A stretch of DNA of 61,562 bases from Clostridia bacterium (GTDB lineage Bacteria > Bacillota > Clostridia > TANB77 > CAG-508), in contig JAFRCC010000010.1 in NCBI GenBank assembly GCA_017404545.1, forward strand, positions 1-61,562, given 5' to 3'. The notes below the pieces were generated by a model, which did no database searches, was not told the origin of the DNA, and saw only the letters and a list, made by a program, of their open reading frames with translations. The position numbers and the translations under genes were made by a program. Positions 1 to 8,699 of this stretch are shown here, piece by piece. Position 1 is the stretch's first letter, and each line of letters starts with the position of its first letter.

Positions 1-137
1 AAGCTACTATGTGTTTTTGTTATATAATCTCCTGCTGAATGTTTTACTAATTCATCAGGTTTTATTGTCTTAAAGTATGTATATAGGTCTATACTTTTTA
101 TTATCATTAGTTCATCTTTAGGAATAAAACAAGACAT
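1..137 (-). CDS. DUF3991/TOPRIM-like conjugative-element protein, N-terminal part (cut by window edge)
   Basis: Only the first 45 or so residues are in the window; the gene runs off the left edge. The start ATG at 137 follows an AGGAGG site. The readable start (MSCFIPKDELMIIKSIDLY, then KPDELVKHSAGDYITKTHSS) resembles, from memory, the N-termini of DUF3991/TOPRIM-domain proteins carried by integrative conjugative elements of Firmicutes, which have a similar aspartate-leucine, then glutamate-leucine-valine, then threonine-histidine-serine pattern. The neighbour upstream on the same strand is DUF3848-like, another such-element family, which supports the call. Too little is visible to say whether the catalytic domain is intact. 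Confidence 0.5.
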   Translation of the reverse strand, partial: MSCFIPKDELMIIKSIDLYTYFKTIKPDELVKHSAGDYITKTHSS

Positions 138-148
138 ATTTCTGCCTC

Positions 149-496
149 CTATCTTGCGTTTAATTTAGATTTTTGTCTATTTTCTTTTACAGCTAAATCT
201 CTAATTTCGTGAACAACATCTTCAACACAATATTCCAAAGATTCACTCAAACTACCATCTGTATTTATCCATCTGTCATAAAAAGTTTCTAGTATATTGT
301 CCCTTTTAGATAGTGTTTTTATATCGAAATCTGATAAGTCTGTAGTATATGATAGTGCATCTTTTATCTCTTGCATACAAGTTGTTTTGTATGAATTTTC
401 ATATATTACCTCAGGCTTTTCCTTTAATAATTCTGCCTTATATTTTTCTAATTCATTTTCTAATTTTTCAATTATAATTGCTTTTCTTTCTTCCAC
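149..496 (-). CDS. DUF3848-like protein of conjugative elements
   Basis: A 115-residue, charged, mostly helical protein with no signal peptide or membrane segment. Its size and layout (N-terminal coiled helix, a YENSYKTTCMQEIKDAL segment, a later LETFYDRW segment) match my recollection of the DUF3848 family, which is found almost only in integrative conjugative elements of Clostridia. It ends 12 bases before the start of the DUF3991-like gene, so the two are probably co-transcribed. The role of the family is unknown. The start is preceded by AAGGAGG. Confidence 0.55.
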   Translation of the reverse strand: MEERKAIIIEKLENELEKYKAELLKEKPEVIYENSYKTTCMQEIKDALSYTTDLSDFDIKTLSKRDNILETFYDRWINTDGSLSESLEYCVEDVVHEIRDLAVKENRQKSKLNAR

Positions 497-528
497 TTTT
501 GTACCTCCTTAAAATAAAAATAGCAGGA

Positions 529-556
529 ATTATATTTCAAATCCCTGCATAAATAA
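529..556 (-). terminator. Hairpin terminator of the 564-1430 gene
   Basis: On the minus strand GCAGG and CCTGC pair across an AT-rich loop just after the hydrolase stop codon, followed by a T-rich tract (TATTTTTATTTT). It separates the hydrolase gene from the conjugative-element genes further left. Confidence 0.6.
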
Positions 557-563
557 GTATCCA

Positions 564-1430
564 TTATGCTTTAAAATATCTTATTATTTCATCGATTATT
601 TTTGAATTATCTTCTGTATATGGTTTGAAAATAATTCCCATATGACCATCAGCTCCACTATTGATTAGCTTATTCTCAACCTTCATCTTATTTAATAAAT
701 CTTCAAAATAATATGTCATGTTCTTCAGTTCGTCTTGAGAATTTGTTAAGAGAATTGTTTTAGGTAATTTGCATATCTCTTTGTTATTTTCGAAGATAAT
801 ATCTTGATATCTTATGTCTTTTTTATAATTTTTAGGAAAAATCATTCTTCTCATTCCCCAATAGGCAATATTACTTTTATAAAAATTCATTAAGCCACAA
901 TCTAGTATAATACCTTTATATTCGTAGTTCCTTTTATCTAAATTGTAATCCTTCAGTAGTCTATCGCTTTTACAAAGTAGGGCTTCTACAACTGCTAATA
1001 CACCTGCTGATGAATGACCCGCTAGATACAATTCATCAATATTACCGTTATAATTTTTTGCATTTTTGATAATCCATTTTAAAGCATTATCAATATCAAT
1101 TATTTGGTCAAAAACATTATGTTCAGGATATGCTAATCTATAGTTTATATTAAACACAACATACCCTTTCTGTGCCATATAATTTCCAAATAAATGATTT
1201 AGTTCTTTATCATTTGAGATAAAACCTCCTCCATGAATATCAATTAAAATAGGTTTTATCTCATCATTGTCTTTATAATAAATATCTAATGAGTGTTCTA
1301 CACTATCATCTTTATTATAGTTAATGCTTAATTTTTCTTTTATTTCTTTTGAAAGTTTAGAATAATCTATTTTCTTTATATCGTTATAGTAGGATTTTTC
1401 ACCATTCTTTTTCATGAACTGATTTATCAT
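564..1430 (-). CDS. Alpha/beta hydrolase, HSL-type esterase
   Basis: A 288-residue hydrolase without signal peptide, so probably cytoplasmic. It shows the oxyanion motif HGGG (in DIHGGGF, about residue 95), the nucleophile elbow GHSSAG (about 165) and a plausible acid (NSQDEL) and histidine (DGHMG) near the C-terminus, so the catalytic triad looks complete. This is the layout of the hormone-sensitive-lipase/carboxylesterase family, which hydrolyses small esters; the substrate cannot be inferred. It starts 2 bases after the stop of the acetyltransferase gene at 1433, so the two form an operon. Confidence 0.8.
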   Translation of the reverse strand: MINQFMKKNGEKSYYNDIKKIDYSKLSKEIKEKLSINYNKDDSVEHSLDIYYKDNDEIKPILIDIHGGGFISNDKELNHLFGNYMAQKGYVVFNINYRLAYPEHNVFDQIIDIDNALKWIIKNAKNYNGNIDELYLAGHSSAGVLAVVEALLCKSDRLLKDYNLDKRNYEYKGIILDCGLMNFYKSNIAYWGMRRMIFPKNYKKDIRYQDIIFENNKEICKLPKTILLTNSQDELKNMTYYFEDLLNKMKVENKLINSGADGHMGIIFKPYTEDNSKIIDEIIRYFKA

Positions 1431-1432
1431 TT

Positions 1433-1873
1433 TTATACCTCAAAATTTTTCTTTTTCATTGGATAGAATTTCAAACCATTGATACATTGCTCTACATCTG
1501 TATCTTCAAATCCTAAATGTTTGTATACTTCGTGAGCGTATGGAGAGGAATTTACTGTGAAAAATTCTTTATTGTTTAGTTCACTAACTTTGTTAAATAA
1601 CTTTCTTCCAATTCCTTGCTTATGGTAATTTCCATCAACAAAAAACAGAGCAATATGTGATAAATCTCTAGTTGCAATTACACCTATAATTTTATTATTT
1701 TCAAAAGCACCATAGAAATCTCTATCATTTACCCATTTTTCATCATCAATTGCTTTTTTAAATTCTTGGATTCCTTCTTCTGTATAATCTGGAGCTTCGT
1801 ATTCTAAAAATACTTCCCAAACCAATGCGAGTGCTTCTTTCATTTCATCATTTAATATTTTTCTTATTTCCAT
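1433..1873 (-). CDS. GNAT-family N-acetyltransferase
   Basis: 146 residues. The acetyl-CoA binding region is clear: a beta strand (IALFFVDGNYHKQGIGRKLF) with the Q-G-I-G-R phosphate loop around residue 92, and the C-terminal YKHLGF element typical of GNAT enzymes. The acceptor substrate is unknown. It is directly followed by the esterase gene (2-base gap), so both are likely transcribed together. One of at least six GNAT domains near the two ends of this window. Confidence 0.85.
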   Translation of the reverse strand: MEIRKILNDEMKEALALVWEVFLEYEAPDYTEEGIQEFKKAIDDEKWVNDRDFYGAFENNKIIGVIATRDLSHIALFFVDGNYHKQGIGRKLFNKVSELNNKEFFTVNSSPYAHEVYKHLGFEDTDVEQCINGLKFYPMKKKNFEV

Positions 1874-1942
1874 TAAAATCGATCCTTCCTATTAATTCTT
1901 AATCTTCAATCTGCATTCTTATCACCTTTTACCTTATATATA

Positions 1943-2344
1943 TCATTTTTCAGGTTCAAATGAACAATGTACATGTAATACTTTCCATTTATCCTCTAGT
2001 TTTTCTATATACATAGTAGTTCTTACATAAGGTGTTGGACAGCTTTTATATTTGGCAATAAAGCATAAACAAGCTGTATCATTTTTTGAAAACACATTAA
2101 AATCTTCTATAATCAGCTCTTCAACTTGTCCTGATTCAGTTTCTTTTCCATTCGTTAAGAAGTTTGAAACAAGAGCAATATGTTCTTGTAAAGTATATGT
2201 ATCATTATTCTTATGATTATCATAATATATAAGTCTATTGTTATCAGTATCATAATACTCTTTCAATCCTTCCAAATCTTTATCAACCCAAGTTTGATTA
2301 TATCCATTTAAATAATTCATAAAAAAGTCTTTTATATTTTCCAT
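1943..2344 (-). CDS. NTF2/SnoaL-like fold protein, copy A
   Basis: A 133-residue protein of the NTF2-like cone fold (SnoaL/DUF4440 type), suggested by an N-terminal helix with YNQTWVDKDLEGLKEYYD and a series of beta strands ending in KWKVLHVHCSFEP. Such proteins are small enzymes or ligand binders; the function here is unknown. By eye it is 122/133 identical to the protein at 7628-8029, so the two come from a duplication. It lies between acetyltransferase genes on the same strand. Confidence 0.65.
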   Translation of the reverse strand: MENIKDFFMNYLNGYNQTWVDKDLEGLKEYYDTDNNRLIYYDNHKNNDTYTLQEHIALVSNFLTNGKETESGQVEELIIEDFNVFSKNDTACLCFIAKYKSCPTPYVRTTMYIEKLEDKWKVLHVHCSFEPEK

Positions 2345-2365
2345 TATATCACCAACCTATATCTA

Positions 2366-3388
2366 TTATATTTCGTCGTAGTAATATATATTTTCAACTA
2401 ATTCTTGACCATAATTCTTCACGACAAATGGGATTTTCTTTACCAGTTTTCCACCCATATGTTTGTAGAACTCGTTAGATGGATTGCCTTCTAGGCATCC
2501 ATTAACAATTTTTGTGTAGCCCATTTTTTTCAGCTCTTCTTTTGCTTTTTCAAAAAGAATTTTCCCATATCCTCTCCCCTTAACAGCATTTAATAAATAT
2601 ATAGCTCCAAGCTCTCCACAATCTTGAAAATCTTCATATTTAGGTTTTCTAACATGAAGTATTCCCATTGGTTTACCATCAACTTTTAAGAGAAAATGTG
2701 TATTTGGATCTTTAGCCACAATATTTTTTAATACTTGTGTTAATTCTTTAATGCTTTCGTCAGTATTTATTTTTTCAAGATATTCATTATCAATTATACC
2801 TTTGTATGATTCTAACCATGCACGCGAATTAACATATGCATAATCAGATGCATTATCTATACTTAGATCTTCAATTACATAGTTATCAATTTTGTATAAA
2901 AACTTTATTTGTGGAATAGATTTATCTTCATTATCTTCATCAATATGAATAATTGTTCCTCCCATTTTTTCGTAAAATTTATGTGCAGGTATATTGTATT
3001 TATTACAAGAAATAAAGAACTCTTTATATCCTTTATCTTTTATTTTTTTATACGCAATATTAAATAATTTTCTTCCAAGTCCTGTACCTTGACATTCCTT
3101 TAGCAAATATAATAATCCTATTTCTTGCTCATAATCTCTAAACGGTCTATGTGGTGTCCCATAGTCCATATATCCAATTAATCTTTTATTGTGTTCAACA
3201 ACATAAAGCACTATTTCAGGATTATTTACAATTTTTATGAATGTATTTTTGTTTTTTTCATAATCGAAATTATCTATTTTTTCATCTGGATAAATTCCTC
3301 TATACGTTTCATCCCACACTTGATGTTTTAACCTTGATAATTCTTCACAATCATTTTCAGTAGCAAATCTAATATTATATTCTTCCAT
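2366..3388 (-). CDS. Tandem GNAT acetyltransferase (two domains)
   Basis: 340 residues made of two complete GNAT domains, each about 165 long. Domain 1 carries GLLYLLKECQGTGLGRKLF and a C-terminal NIPAHKFYEKMGG; domain 2 carries GAIYLLNAVKGRGYGKILF and NPSNEFYKHMGG. Both keep the acetyl-CoA phosphate loop (Q/R-G-x-G-x-G/K). The halves resemble each other, so the protein probably arose by internal duplication. The single-domain protein at 59728-60237 has the same GGKIFGQ/YEKMGG style and may be a relative. Start ATG follows AGGAGG. Acceptor substrate unknown. Confidence 0.85.
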   Translation of the reverse strand: MEEYNIRFATENDCEELSRLKHQVWDETYRGIYPDEKIDNFDYEKNKNTFIKIVNNPEIVLYVVEHNKRLIGYMDYGTPHRPFRDYEQEIGLLYLLKECQGTGLGRKLFNIAYKKIKDKGYKEFFISCNKYNIPAHKFYEKMGGTIIHIDEDNEDKSIPQIKFLYKIDNYVIEDLSIDNASDYAYVNSRAWLESYKGIIDNEYLEKINTDESIKELTQVLKNIVAKDPNTHFLLKVDGKPMGILHVRKPKYEDFQDCGELGAIYLLNAVKGRGYGKILFEKAKEELKKMGYTKIVNGCLEGNPSNEFYKHMGGKLVKKIPFVVKNYGQELVENIYYYDEI

Positions 3389-3420
3389 ATATAAATCCTC
3401 CTAGAATACTATTTATATAT

Positions 3421-4194
3421 CTATATGAAATCTTTAATTTTGTTTATATACTCATCTGTAAATTCACAAGCATATGTCAAATGTCCTTGTCCTTTTTTTA
3501 CTATAATTTCAGACTGAGGATATGCCTTTTTTACTCCTTTAATACAAGTTTTGTATGCTTTTTCATCTTCTCCATAGAAAAAAAGAATATTTTTTTGCAT
3601 TTCATCTGTCATTGGTGGAAAATCAAAAGTATAGCAACATTCTACCTCATTTTTTATTGTTTTATTAGTCAGATATGGACTACATTGTATAACACTTTCT
3701 ATCATGGGACGTAATTGTTCAACTTTGTCTCCAGCAAATTTCTTTAAGAACTTCCAATTCATAACCTCATCAATACTTTTGTTCCTAAATAAATTTATCA
3801 TTGTTTTGAATTTAAAATACATAAACTTTTTATATAAGAATGATAGCTTGATAAATGGTGCTCCATCAAAAAATGCTTTTTCGACTTTAATATTGCTCTT
3901 TAGAAGTTGGCATAATAATTCCATTCCTATTTCTGTTCCCATTGATTGTCCGTATATCAATTTTATATTATTTATTTTATTTTTTATTATATATTCTTTA
4001 ATATATTCTGCTTCTTGTCTTCTTGTTGTAAATGTTCCACTGCCTTCATAATGACCTGTATAGTCAGGAACAATTATATAGAATTCATTTTTTAACTTAC
4101 CATATATATTTTCCATACTTTTTCCTGGTGCAAATGAACCAGATAACATAATTAATGTTGGATTGTTTATATTACCAAATGTATTAAATCTCAT
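3421..4194 (-). CDS. Alpha/beta hydrolase
   Basis: 257 residues. Recognisable alpha/beta hydrolase core: an N-terminal LIMLSGSFAPGKS oxyanion strand, DYTGHYEGSG, the nucleophile elbow GQSMG (about residue 89) and a late GQGHLTY histidine, with an aspartate in FYGEDEKAY. No signal peptide. It differs from the 564-1430 hydrolase in lacking HGGG. Start ATG follows GAGGT. Substrate unknown; it lies last-but-one in the accessory block before the conjugative-element scar. Confidence 0.75.
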   Translation of the reverse strand: MRFNTFGNINNPTLIMLSGSFAPGKSMENIYGKLKNEFYIIVPDYTGHYEGSGTFTTRRQEAEYIKEYIIKNKINNIKLIYGQSMGTEIGMELLCQLLKSNIKVEKAFFDGAPFIKLSFLYKKFMYFKFKTMINLFRNKSIDEVMNWKFLKKFAGDKVEQLRPMIESVIQCSPYLTNKTIKNEVECCYTFDFPPMTDEMQKNILFFYGEDEKAYKTCIKGVKKAYPQSEIIVKKGQGHLTYACEFTDEYINKIKDFI

Positions 4195-4261
4195 ATATTC
4201 TACCTCACATAATATTTATTCTTTTTTTGAGATTTTATCATAGAGAATATGTTTATTCAAC

Positions 4262-4817
4262 TTATCTTTCAAATTCCTTTTCTACTACTTTATCCTTACT
4301 ATTTTCTTCTACTTCATCGTATAAAGACATTTTAAATCCTTTGTATTCTCCTATAGGAGTTTCTTCAAAGCTCTTTATTGATTGGCAACATTCTAGTAAT
4401 TTCTTACCTGCATTTTCTTTTTCTGTGTATGTAATGCAATTTAATATCATAGGAGAAAAGTTATCAGAATTGTTGTTAAGCTGATTTTGTAATGAAACAA
4501 TGTCATATTCCATTGCTTCTATTTTCTCATCTAATTTTGCAATCTGCTGAGGATACGCCTTTGTTATTTTATCTTGCAATTCATATTTCTGACTCATAAA
4601 ACTTTGTTTTAGTATATTAAGTTTAGCAACTTCAATAGCTGTTGTTGTTTCTCCAAAAGTAGATGCCCAGTTATCAAAATGCTCTAGTCCTTGTTTTTTT
4701 AGGTCATCATATTGTAAGTATCTTTGCATTGTATATAACTCAACCATTGAATTGGAAACTGGTGTACCAGTAGCAAAAACTACTCCCTTTCCTCCAGTTA
4801 TCTCATCTAAATATCGA
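4262..4817 (-). pseudogene. Fragment of a conjugative-element SNF2-type helicase/DNA methylase
   Basis: The longest ATG-started piece is 161 residues, but the reading frame continues upstream without a start through CRYLDEITGGKGVVFATGTP and VSNSMVELYTMQRYLQY. These are helicase motifs seen in the very large helicase/methylase proteins of Clostridia conjugative elements (ATGTPVSN is the SF2 motif III-like segment). Only this internal slice, about 185 residues out of a family usually over 2000, is present. The upstream edge (near 4817) runs directly into a truncated IS110 transposase gene, so insertion or deletion created the junction. The downstream end falls after a PIGEYKGFKM segment. Confidence 0.7.
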
Positions 4818-5376
4818 CAATTCCATAAAATGAATTGATTATTTCATAATATGGAGATTGCTTTGCTGTTTCTATCATTTTCTCTCTTAACTCATTTATA
4901 ATATTATTATTGCTTTGTACTATTTTTGCCATATCTGAAAGATTTTTAGCATCTTCATGTTCTTTTCCAACTCCTGGATATGAATTATTTGAAGCTACTT
5001 TTATTGTTGTTGCTAACCTTTTATATAAATTTAAATTTCTTCCGTTAGTCTTGTATAAATTATTATATAATGCATCAATTCTCTTATCTTTTACTATTTC
5101 TGCATGTGGAAATTCTTTAATAAAGTTTAATGCTGTATCATCATAAATTCTTGTTGATTTAAAGATTTTTTCTAGCTCTGCAAAGCATATATTTAATAAT
5201 CTCTTATATCTATTTTTACAACTAACATTTTGTTGTAGCAAATAAAAATATTGCCTTGTCATTGCTTCTAAATTATGCTTTATTTCTTTTGTATCAATAA
5301 GTATTTCTCCATCACTATTCATAAGCATTATCATACTTTTATTCTTTGCAACATCTACACTTAATACTGTTTTCAA
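4807..5376 (-). pseudogene. Truncated IS110-family transposase
   Basis: 189 residues starting at a TTG with MKTVLSVDVAKNKSM, the first catalytic aspartate strand of the IS110 DEDD transposase domain (DEDD_Tnp_IS110). The usual family length is about 400; this copy stops at FYGIVDI, where the C-terminal Transposase_20 (helix-hairpin-helix and serine) domain should begin, because the DNA switches to the helicase fragment at about 4815. The protein therefore lacks half of its active site and is presumably inactive. No terminal repeats are expected in IS110 elements and none was seen. Confidence 0.75.
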
Positions 5377-5586
5377 AATTATTCACCTACTTTCTTTTTG
5401 AACTTAAGTCTTTTACCTCTACTATTATTTCATCATGCTTGTTATATAGAGTCAAAATTGCCCTAACTATCTTAAACTAAATTAATAATAGGAATAAAAG
5501 CCGAACTGTCAAGTTATTAGATTCAAAGACCTCTGTAATTTAATGTTCTAACTTAAATTCTTTGTAAATAATTTTACAACCAAAAA

Positions 5587-5620
5587 AATTAGATGTAAAT
5601 TAATTTATTTACATCTAACA
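5587..5620 (-). terminator. Hairpin terminator of the serine hydrolase operon
   Basis: A perfect stem TTAGATGTAAAT/ATTTACATCTAA with a short AATTA-type loop, followed on the minus strand by TTTTTTTGG. It lies about 30 bases after the stop codon of the serine hydrolase gene. The remaining stretch 5377-5586 shows no gene. Confidence 0.7.
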
Positions 5621-5652
5621 GTATACATGTAATTTATCGCTATTATCATTTC

Positions 5653-6732
5653 TTATTTATCTAACATTTCGTGCAATATTTTATTTCCTATAAAAGTCAT
5701 ATTAACATCATTTTTTGGAGATACATTTGATAAAACCACAACTCCTATTTTCTTTTCCTTATTGTATCCTATATAACTATTGAAATTAGTTGTTGAGCCA
5801 TTATGCCAAATAATATCATTTTTATTGTCTATCATCCAAGTCATACCTACTTTATCAACATTCACATCAAACATATTATAAATCTCGTTAACAGCATTTA
5901 CATCTGTTAATGGCTCTTGTGTTTTTACTATATAATTATCATTTGATGTAATTAATGTTTCTAAATATTTTGACATATCTTCAATATTAGAAATAATTGC
6001 TCCAGTTGGAATATATCCATCATCTTCGTTCCAATTCCAATATCCACTTAAATTGCCTTTTCCTTTTGCAATAGAAGTATCATTCATATTTAGTTCTTTA
6101 AAATATTCTTCTATCAATTCATTATAATTTTTGTTATATACTTTCTCTAATACCAATCCTAAAGTTGATATTCCAAAATTAGAATAATTAAAATCATAAT
6201 CTCTATTTTCTAGTTTTGTTTTGTTTAATTCTTCTAGTAATTGTTTCTTTGAAATATTATAAAAATCATTGCCACCAGAAAAATAATTTTTTACTTTTTG
6301 ATAACTCAAATAATATGGTTTAAATCCTGATGTATGAGTAATTATTCGTTTTATAGTCGGATAGTATCTACTTTCAAGATTGAGATATTTAGAAATATCA
6401 TCATCTAAATTTATTTTTCCTTCTTCTATTGCTTTAGAAACTAGCATTGCTGTAAAAGTTTTAGTGGCTGAACCTATTTCATAGTCATATTTCAAATTAT
6501 ATTCTCCACCATATATATTATAAGTTATACTATTTTCGTTATATACTGCTACTGATATAATCGCATCTTTATTATTTTTTAAAGTATAATCAATCATTTG
6601 ACTAGAACTAAATTGACTTATTTCTCTCATTCTATTTTTATATATAATTCCATTGATAAAACTAATTATAAAATATAGAATAATTATAAAAATCAAAACA
6701 ATTAAAAATATTTTCATTTTTTTCTTTTTCAT
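5653..6732 (-). CDS. Membrane-anchored serine beta-lactamase-like hydrolase
   Basis: 359 residues. A basic start and a hydrophobic helix (residues 8-30) act as a membrane anchor or uncleaved signal, placing the domain outside the cell. The beta-lactamase/penicillin-binding fold is shown by S-x-x-K in GSATK (Ser88, Lys91), Y-S-N in FNYSNFG (about 183) and H-x-G in WHNGST (about 313). Class C beta-lactamase-like proteins of this kind include DD-peptidases, esterases and D-amino-acid peptidases; true resistance activity cannot be assumed. It is first in line with the TfoX-N gene upstream (26-base gap). Confidence 0.8.
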   Translation of the reverse strand: MKKKKMKIFLIVLIFIIILYFIISFINGIIYKNRMREISQFSSSQMIDYTLKNNKDAIISVAVYNENSITYNIYGGEYNLKYDYEIGSATKTFTAMLVSKAIEEGKINLDDDISKYLNLESRYYPTIKRIITHTSGFKPYYLSYQKVKNYFSGGNDFYNISKKQLLEELNKTKLENRDYDFNYSNFGISTLGLVLEKVYNKNYNELIEEYFKELNMNDTSIAKGKGNLSGYWNWNEDDGYIPTGAIISNIEDMSKYLETLITSNDNYIVKTQEPLTDVNAVNEIYNMFDVNVDKVGMTWMIDNKNDIIWHNGSTTNFNSYIGYNKEKKIGVVVLSNVSPKNDVNMTFIGNKILHEMLDK

Positions 6733-6758
6733 CTTATTTCAACTCCAACAATAATTTA

Positions 6759-7058
6759 CTATTTTTTGTTTGGTAATCCCTTACAAGTTTCAATTACTAT
6801 TTCTTTTAATAATTCTTTATTATCTACATCATCTACTAAATACATAGGTTTTGCTGTTTCATATGGTATTTGTTCTTGCATACTATATTTTTTATTAGTA
6901 TCAACTATTTTAACAAGTAATCTATTATCATAAATTCCACCAAATAAAACATTATTATAATATAATAAGAATTCTCCCATCATTGCTTTGCAAGTTATAT
7001 TATCTAATAAATCTAATTGTTCTAATATAAAATCCTTATATTCCTTTGATGTTGCCAT
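6759..7058 (-). CDS. TfoX N-terminal-domain protein
   Basis: 99 residues. The segment CKAMMGEFLLYYNNVLFGGIYDNRLLVKI matches the TfoX/Sxy N-terminal domain (R/K-x-M-F/M-G pattern followed by a beta strand and a glycine turn). It has only this domain, without the C-terminal part known from competence regulator Sxy. Such stand-alone versions are common in Firmicutes and of unknown role. It begins 2 bases after the stop of the membrane protein gene at 7061, so they are co-transcribed. Confidence 0.75.
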   Translation of the reverse strand: MATSKEYKDFILEQLDLLDNITCKAMMGEFLLYYNNVLFGGIYDNRLLVKIVDTNKKYSMQEQIPYETAKPMYLVDDVDNKELLKEIVIETCKGLPNKK

Positions 7059-7060
7059 AA

Positions 7061-7552
7061 TTAAACCTCACTTTTATTTTGTAATTCAGCTTCTTTTTTA
7101 TGATTTAAGTGTATTCCAATATGTCCTATTCCTAATATTATTGTTGATACAATAAGAAATACATTTTTACCATATATGCCTAGCAATAGAAATGCTAATA
7201 CTGGTAATGTTGCTCCTGCTACTGGAACACCTAATATACTACTATATTGATCTTTCATTGTTTTATTACTTTTAAAATACCTTATCCAATATATCTCATA
7301 TAATATCATTAAAAGAAATGCTACAAGTAAAATTATAGACCAATTCGAGATATTATTTATATTAAAATCTGTAAATATCAATGCTAAACAAGTATTTCCT
7401 ACTTCTCCAATTCTTTCTAATACTAATAATATTTTATTTTCATTTTTTTCATATTTCTCATAATCTTTTGGCTTATTTTTACTCCATATTATATTTGGAA
7501 TCATAAGCATTAACAAAAATATTAAACCTATATATGAAAATCCAAAATTCAT
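7061..7552 (-). CDS. Polytopic membrane protein of unknown function
   Basis: 163 residues from the ATG at 7552, chosen because GGAG lies 9 bases upstream of it and only 0-1 base from the earlier ATG. Four to five hydrophobic helices can be seen (about 6-22, 48-62, 70-88, 108-122, 128-146 counted from the first possible start), joined by short charged loops. No family motif recognised. It is followed without gap by the TfoX-N gene. Confidence 0.6.
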   Translation of the reverse strand: MNFGFSYIGLIFLLMLMIPNIIWSKNKPKDYEKYEKNENKILLVLERIGEVGNTCLALIFTDFNINNISNWSIILLVAFLLMILYEIYWIRYFKSNKTMKDQYSSILGVPVAGATLPVLAFLLLGIYGKNVFLIVSTIILGIGHIGIHLNHKKEAELQNKSEV

Positions 7553-7627
7553 TTTTAACATCTCCTGTATTTTTTATCTAACTTGTTAACAATATTACTT
7601 ATTTTGCGAACATCTTAATATTCCAAT

Positions 7628-8029
7628 CTATTTTTCAGGCTCAAATGAACAATGAACATGTACTACTTTCCATTTATCTTCTAGCTTTTCTATATACATT
7701 GTAGTTCTGACATAAGGTCTTGGACAACTTTTATATTTTGCTATAAAACATAAACAAGCTGTATCATTCTTTGAAAAGACATTAAAATCTTCAATAATCA
7801 GTTCTTCGACTTGTCCAGATTCTGTTTTCTTACCATTTGATAAAAAGTCAGAAACAAGAGCTAAATGTTCTTGTAGAGTATATGTATCGTTGTTTTTATG
7901 ATTATCATAGTATATTAGCCTATTATTGTCTGTATCATAGTATTCCTTTAATTTTTCTAAATCTTTATCAACCCAAGTTTGGTTATATCCATTTAAATAA
8001 TTCAAAAAGTAATCTTTTATACTATCCAT
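7628..8029 (-). CDS. NTF2/SnoaL-like fold protein, copy B
   Basis: 133 residues from ATG 8029, with GGAGG 6 bases upstream. Nearly the same protein as copy A (1943-2344): 11 differences counted by eye, mostly conservative and concentrated in the first helix (MDSIKDYFLNY against MENIKDFFMNY). Codons differ at many silent sites, so the duplication is not very recent. Function unknown. Downstream in the same direction is a membrane protein and TfoX-N gene; a terminator was not obvious. Confidence 0.65.
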   Translation of the reverse strand: MDSIKDYFLNYLNGYNQTWVDKDLEKLKEYYDTDNNRLIYYDNHKNNDTYTLQEHLALVSDFLSNGKKTESGQVEELIIEDFNVFSKNDTACLCFIAKYKSCPRPYVRTTMYIEKLEDKWKVVHVHCSFEPEK

Positions 8030-8177
8030 TATTTTCCTCCTCAAAGTTGTTTTCTATTTACGACATTATATCATAAGGATTATAAATTACTACTTTTTTC
8101 TACAAATTTTCTACAATCCAGTTTTTCTTTTAATTACTTTTTTCGGATGCTGGCACTTGCATAATTCTGGGCACAAA

Positions 8178-8232
8178 TGGTAACATAATTCAAAAATAAT
8201 CTCCTTGGCGTCAACTTATTATGTTTTATTAC
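8178..8232. repeat. Dispersed 50-bp element, copy 1 of 3
   Basis: The core AATAATCTC followed by a G-rich triplet and then TCAACTTATTATGTTTT is shared with 51124-51174 and 53950-54000. Its ends form an inverted pair (AACATAAT / ATTATGTT). It lies between the NTF2-like gene start and the broken surface-protein tail. Confidence 0.7.
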
Positions 8233-8244
8233 TGACATATTTAT

Positions 8245-8472
8245 TTACTCTTTATCTTTCCATTTGAATATTTTAATTACTAGATAAATTACTCCTAGTA
8301 TTGCAAAGAATATTGCTCCTGCAAATCTTACTATGTGTGAGTTATCTCCTGTCTTTGGTACTTCTATTAACTTGTTGAAGAATGATATTTGACCTTTTTT
8401 CTTCTCATTTTCAATTTTAATAGATGTTATTTGATCTTCTGTTAATGTAATTGTTTGTGTTTCTTTAGTTCA
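8245..8472 (-). pseudogene. C-terminal tail of an LPxTG-type surface protein
   Basis: The minus strand reads openly for about 75 codons without a start. It begins with TITLTEDQITSIKIENEKK, like the end of a Cna-B/SpaA-type beta domain, then IEVPKTGDNS, a variant sortase motif (VPKTG), a hydrophobic helix and the positively charged end IFKWKDKE. This is the classic cell-wall sorting signal. The rest of the protein is missing: upstream of 8472 the frame meets a stop and the sequence changes. It is a leftover of a deleted sortase substrate gene. Confidence 0.7.
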
Positions 8473-8650
8473 TTTATAAAATGTCTTAAATTTGATTTTA
8501 AGACGTCAAATAAGTAGATTGTTAGCGAGTGTATACGAGCGCTACAAGAAACTTATGCAAAGCTAATATGATTACTAATTAGGATTCATTATACAAAAAA
8601 GAGCTCTACACCCCCGCTCCCTCTTGATTTTGTCTAAAAAACTAAAAAAT

Positions 8651-8680
8651 AAGAATTAGAACTTTTAAATTCTAATTCTT
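8651..8680 (-). terminator. Hairpin terminator of the 8700-9353 gene
   Basis: AAGAATTAGAA pairs with TTCTAATTCTT around a short AT loop, followed on the minus strand by ATTTTTTAG. It lies 20 bases after the stop codon of the upstream gene. Confidence 0.75.
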
Positions 8681-8699
8681 ACGTATTAATTGTAATTTT

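Noticed and set aside
5653..6732. Calling this gene an antibiotic-resistance beta-lactamase
   Set aside because: Motifs fit the whole serine beta-lactamase-like superfamily, including esterases and DD-peptidases; nothing visible shows resistance.
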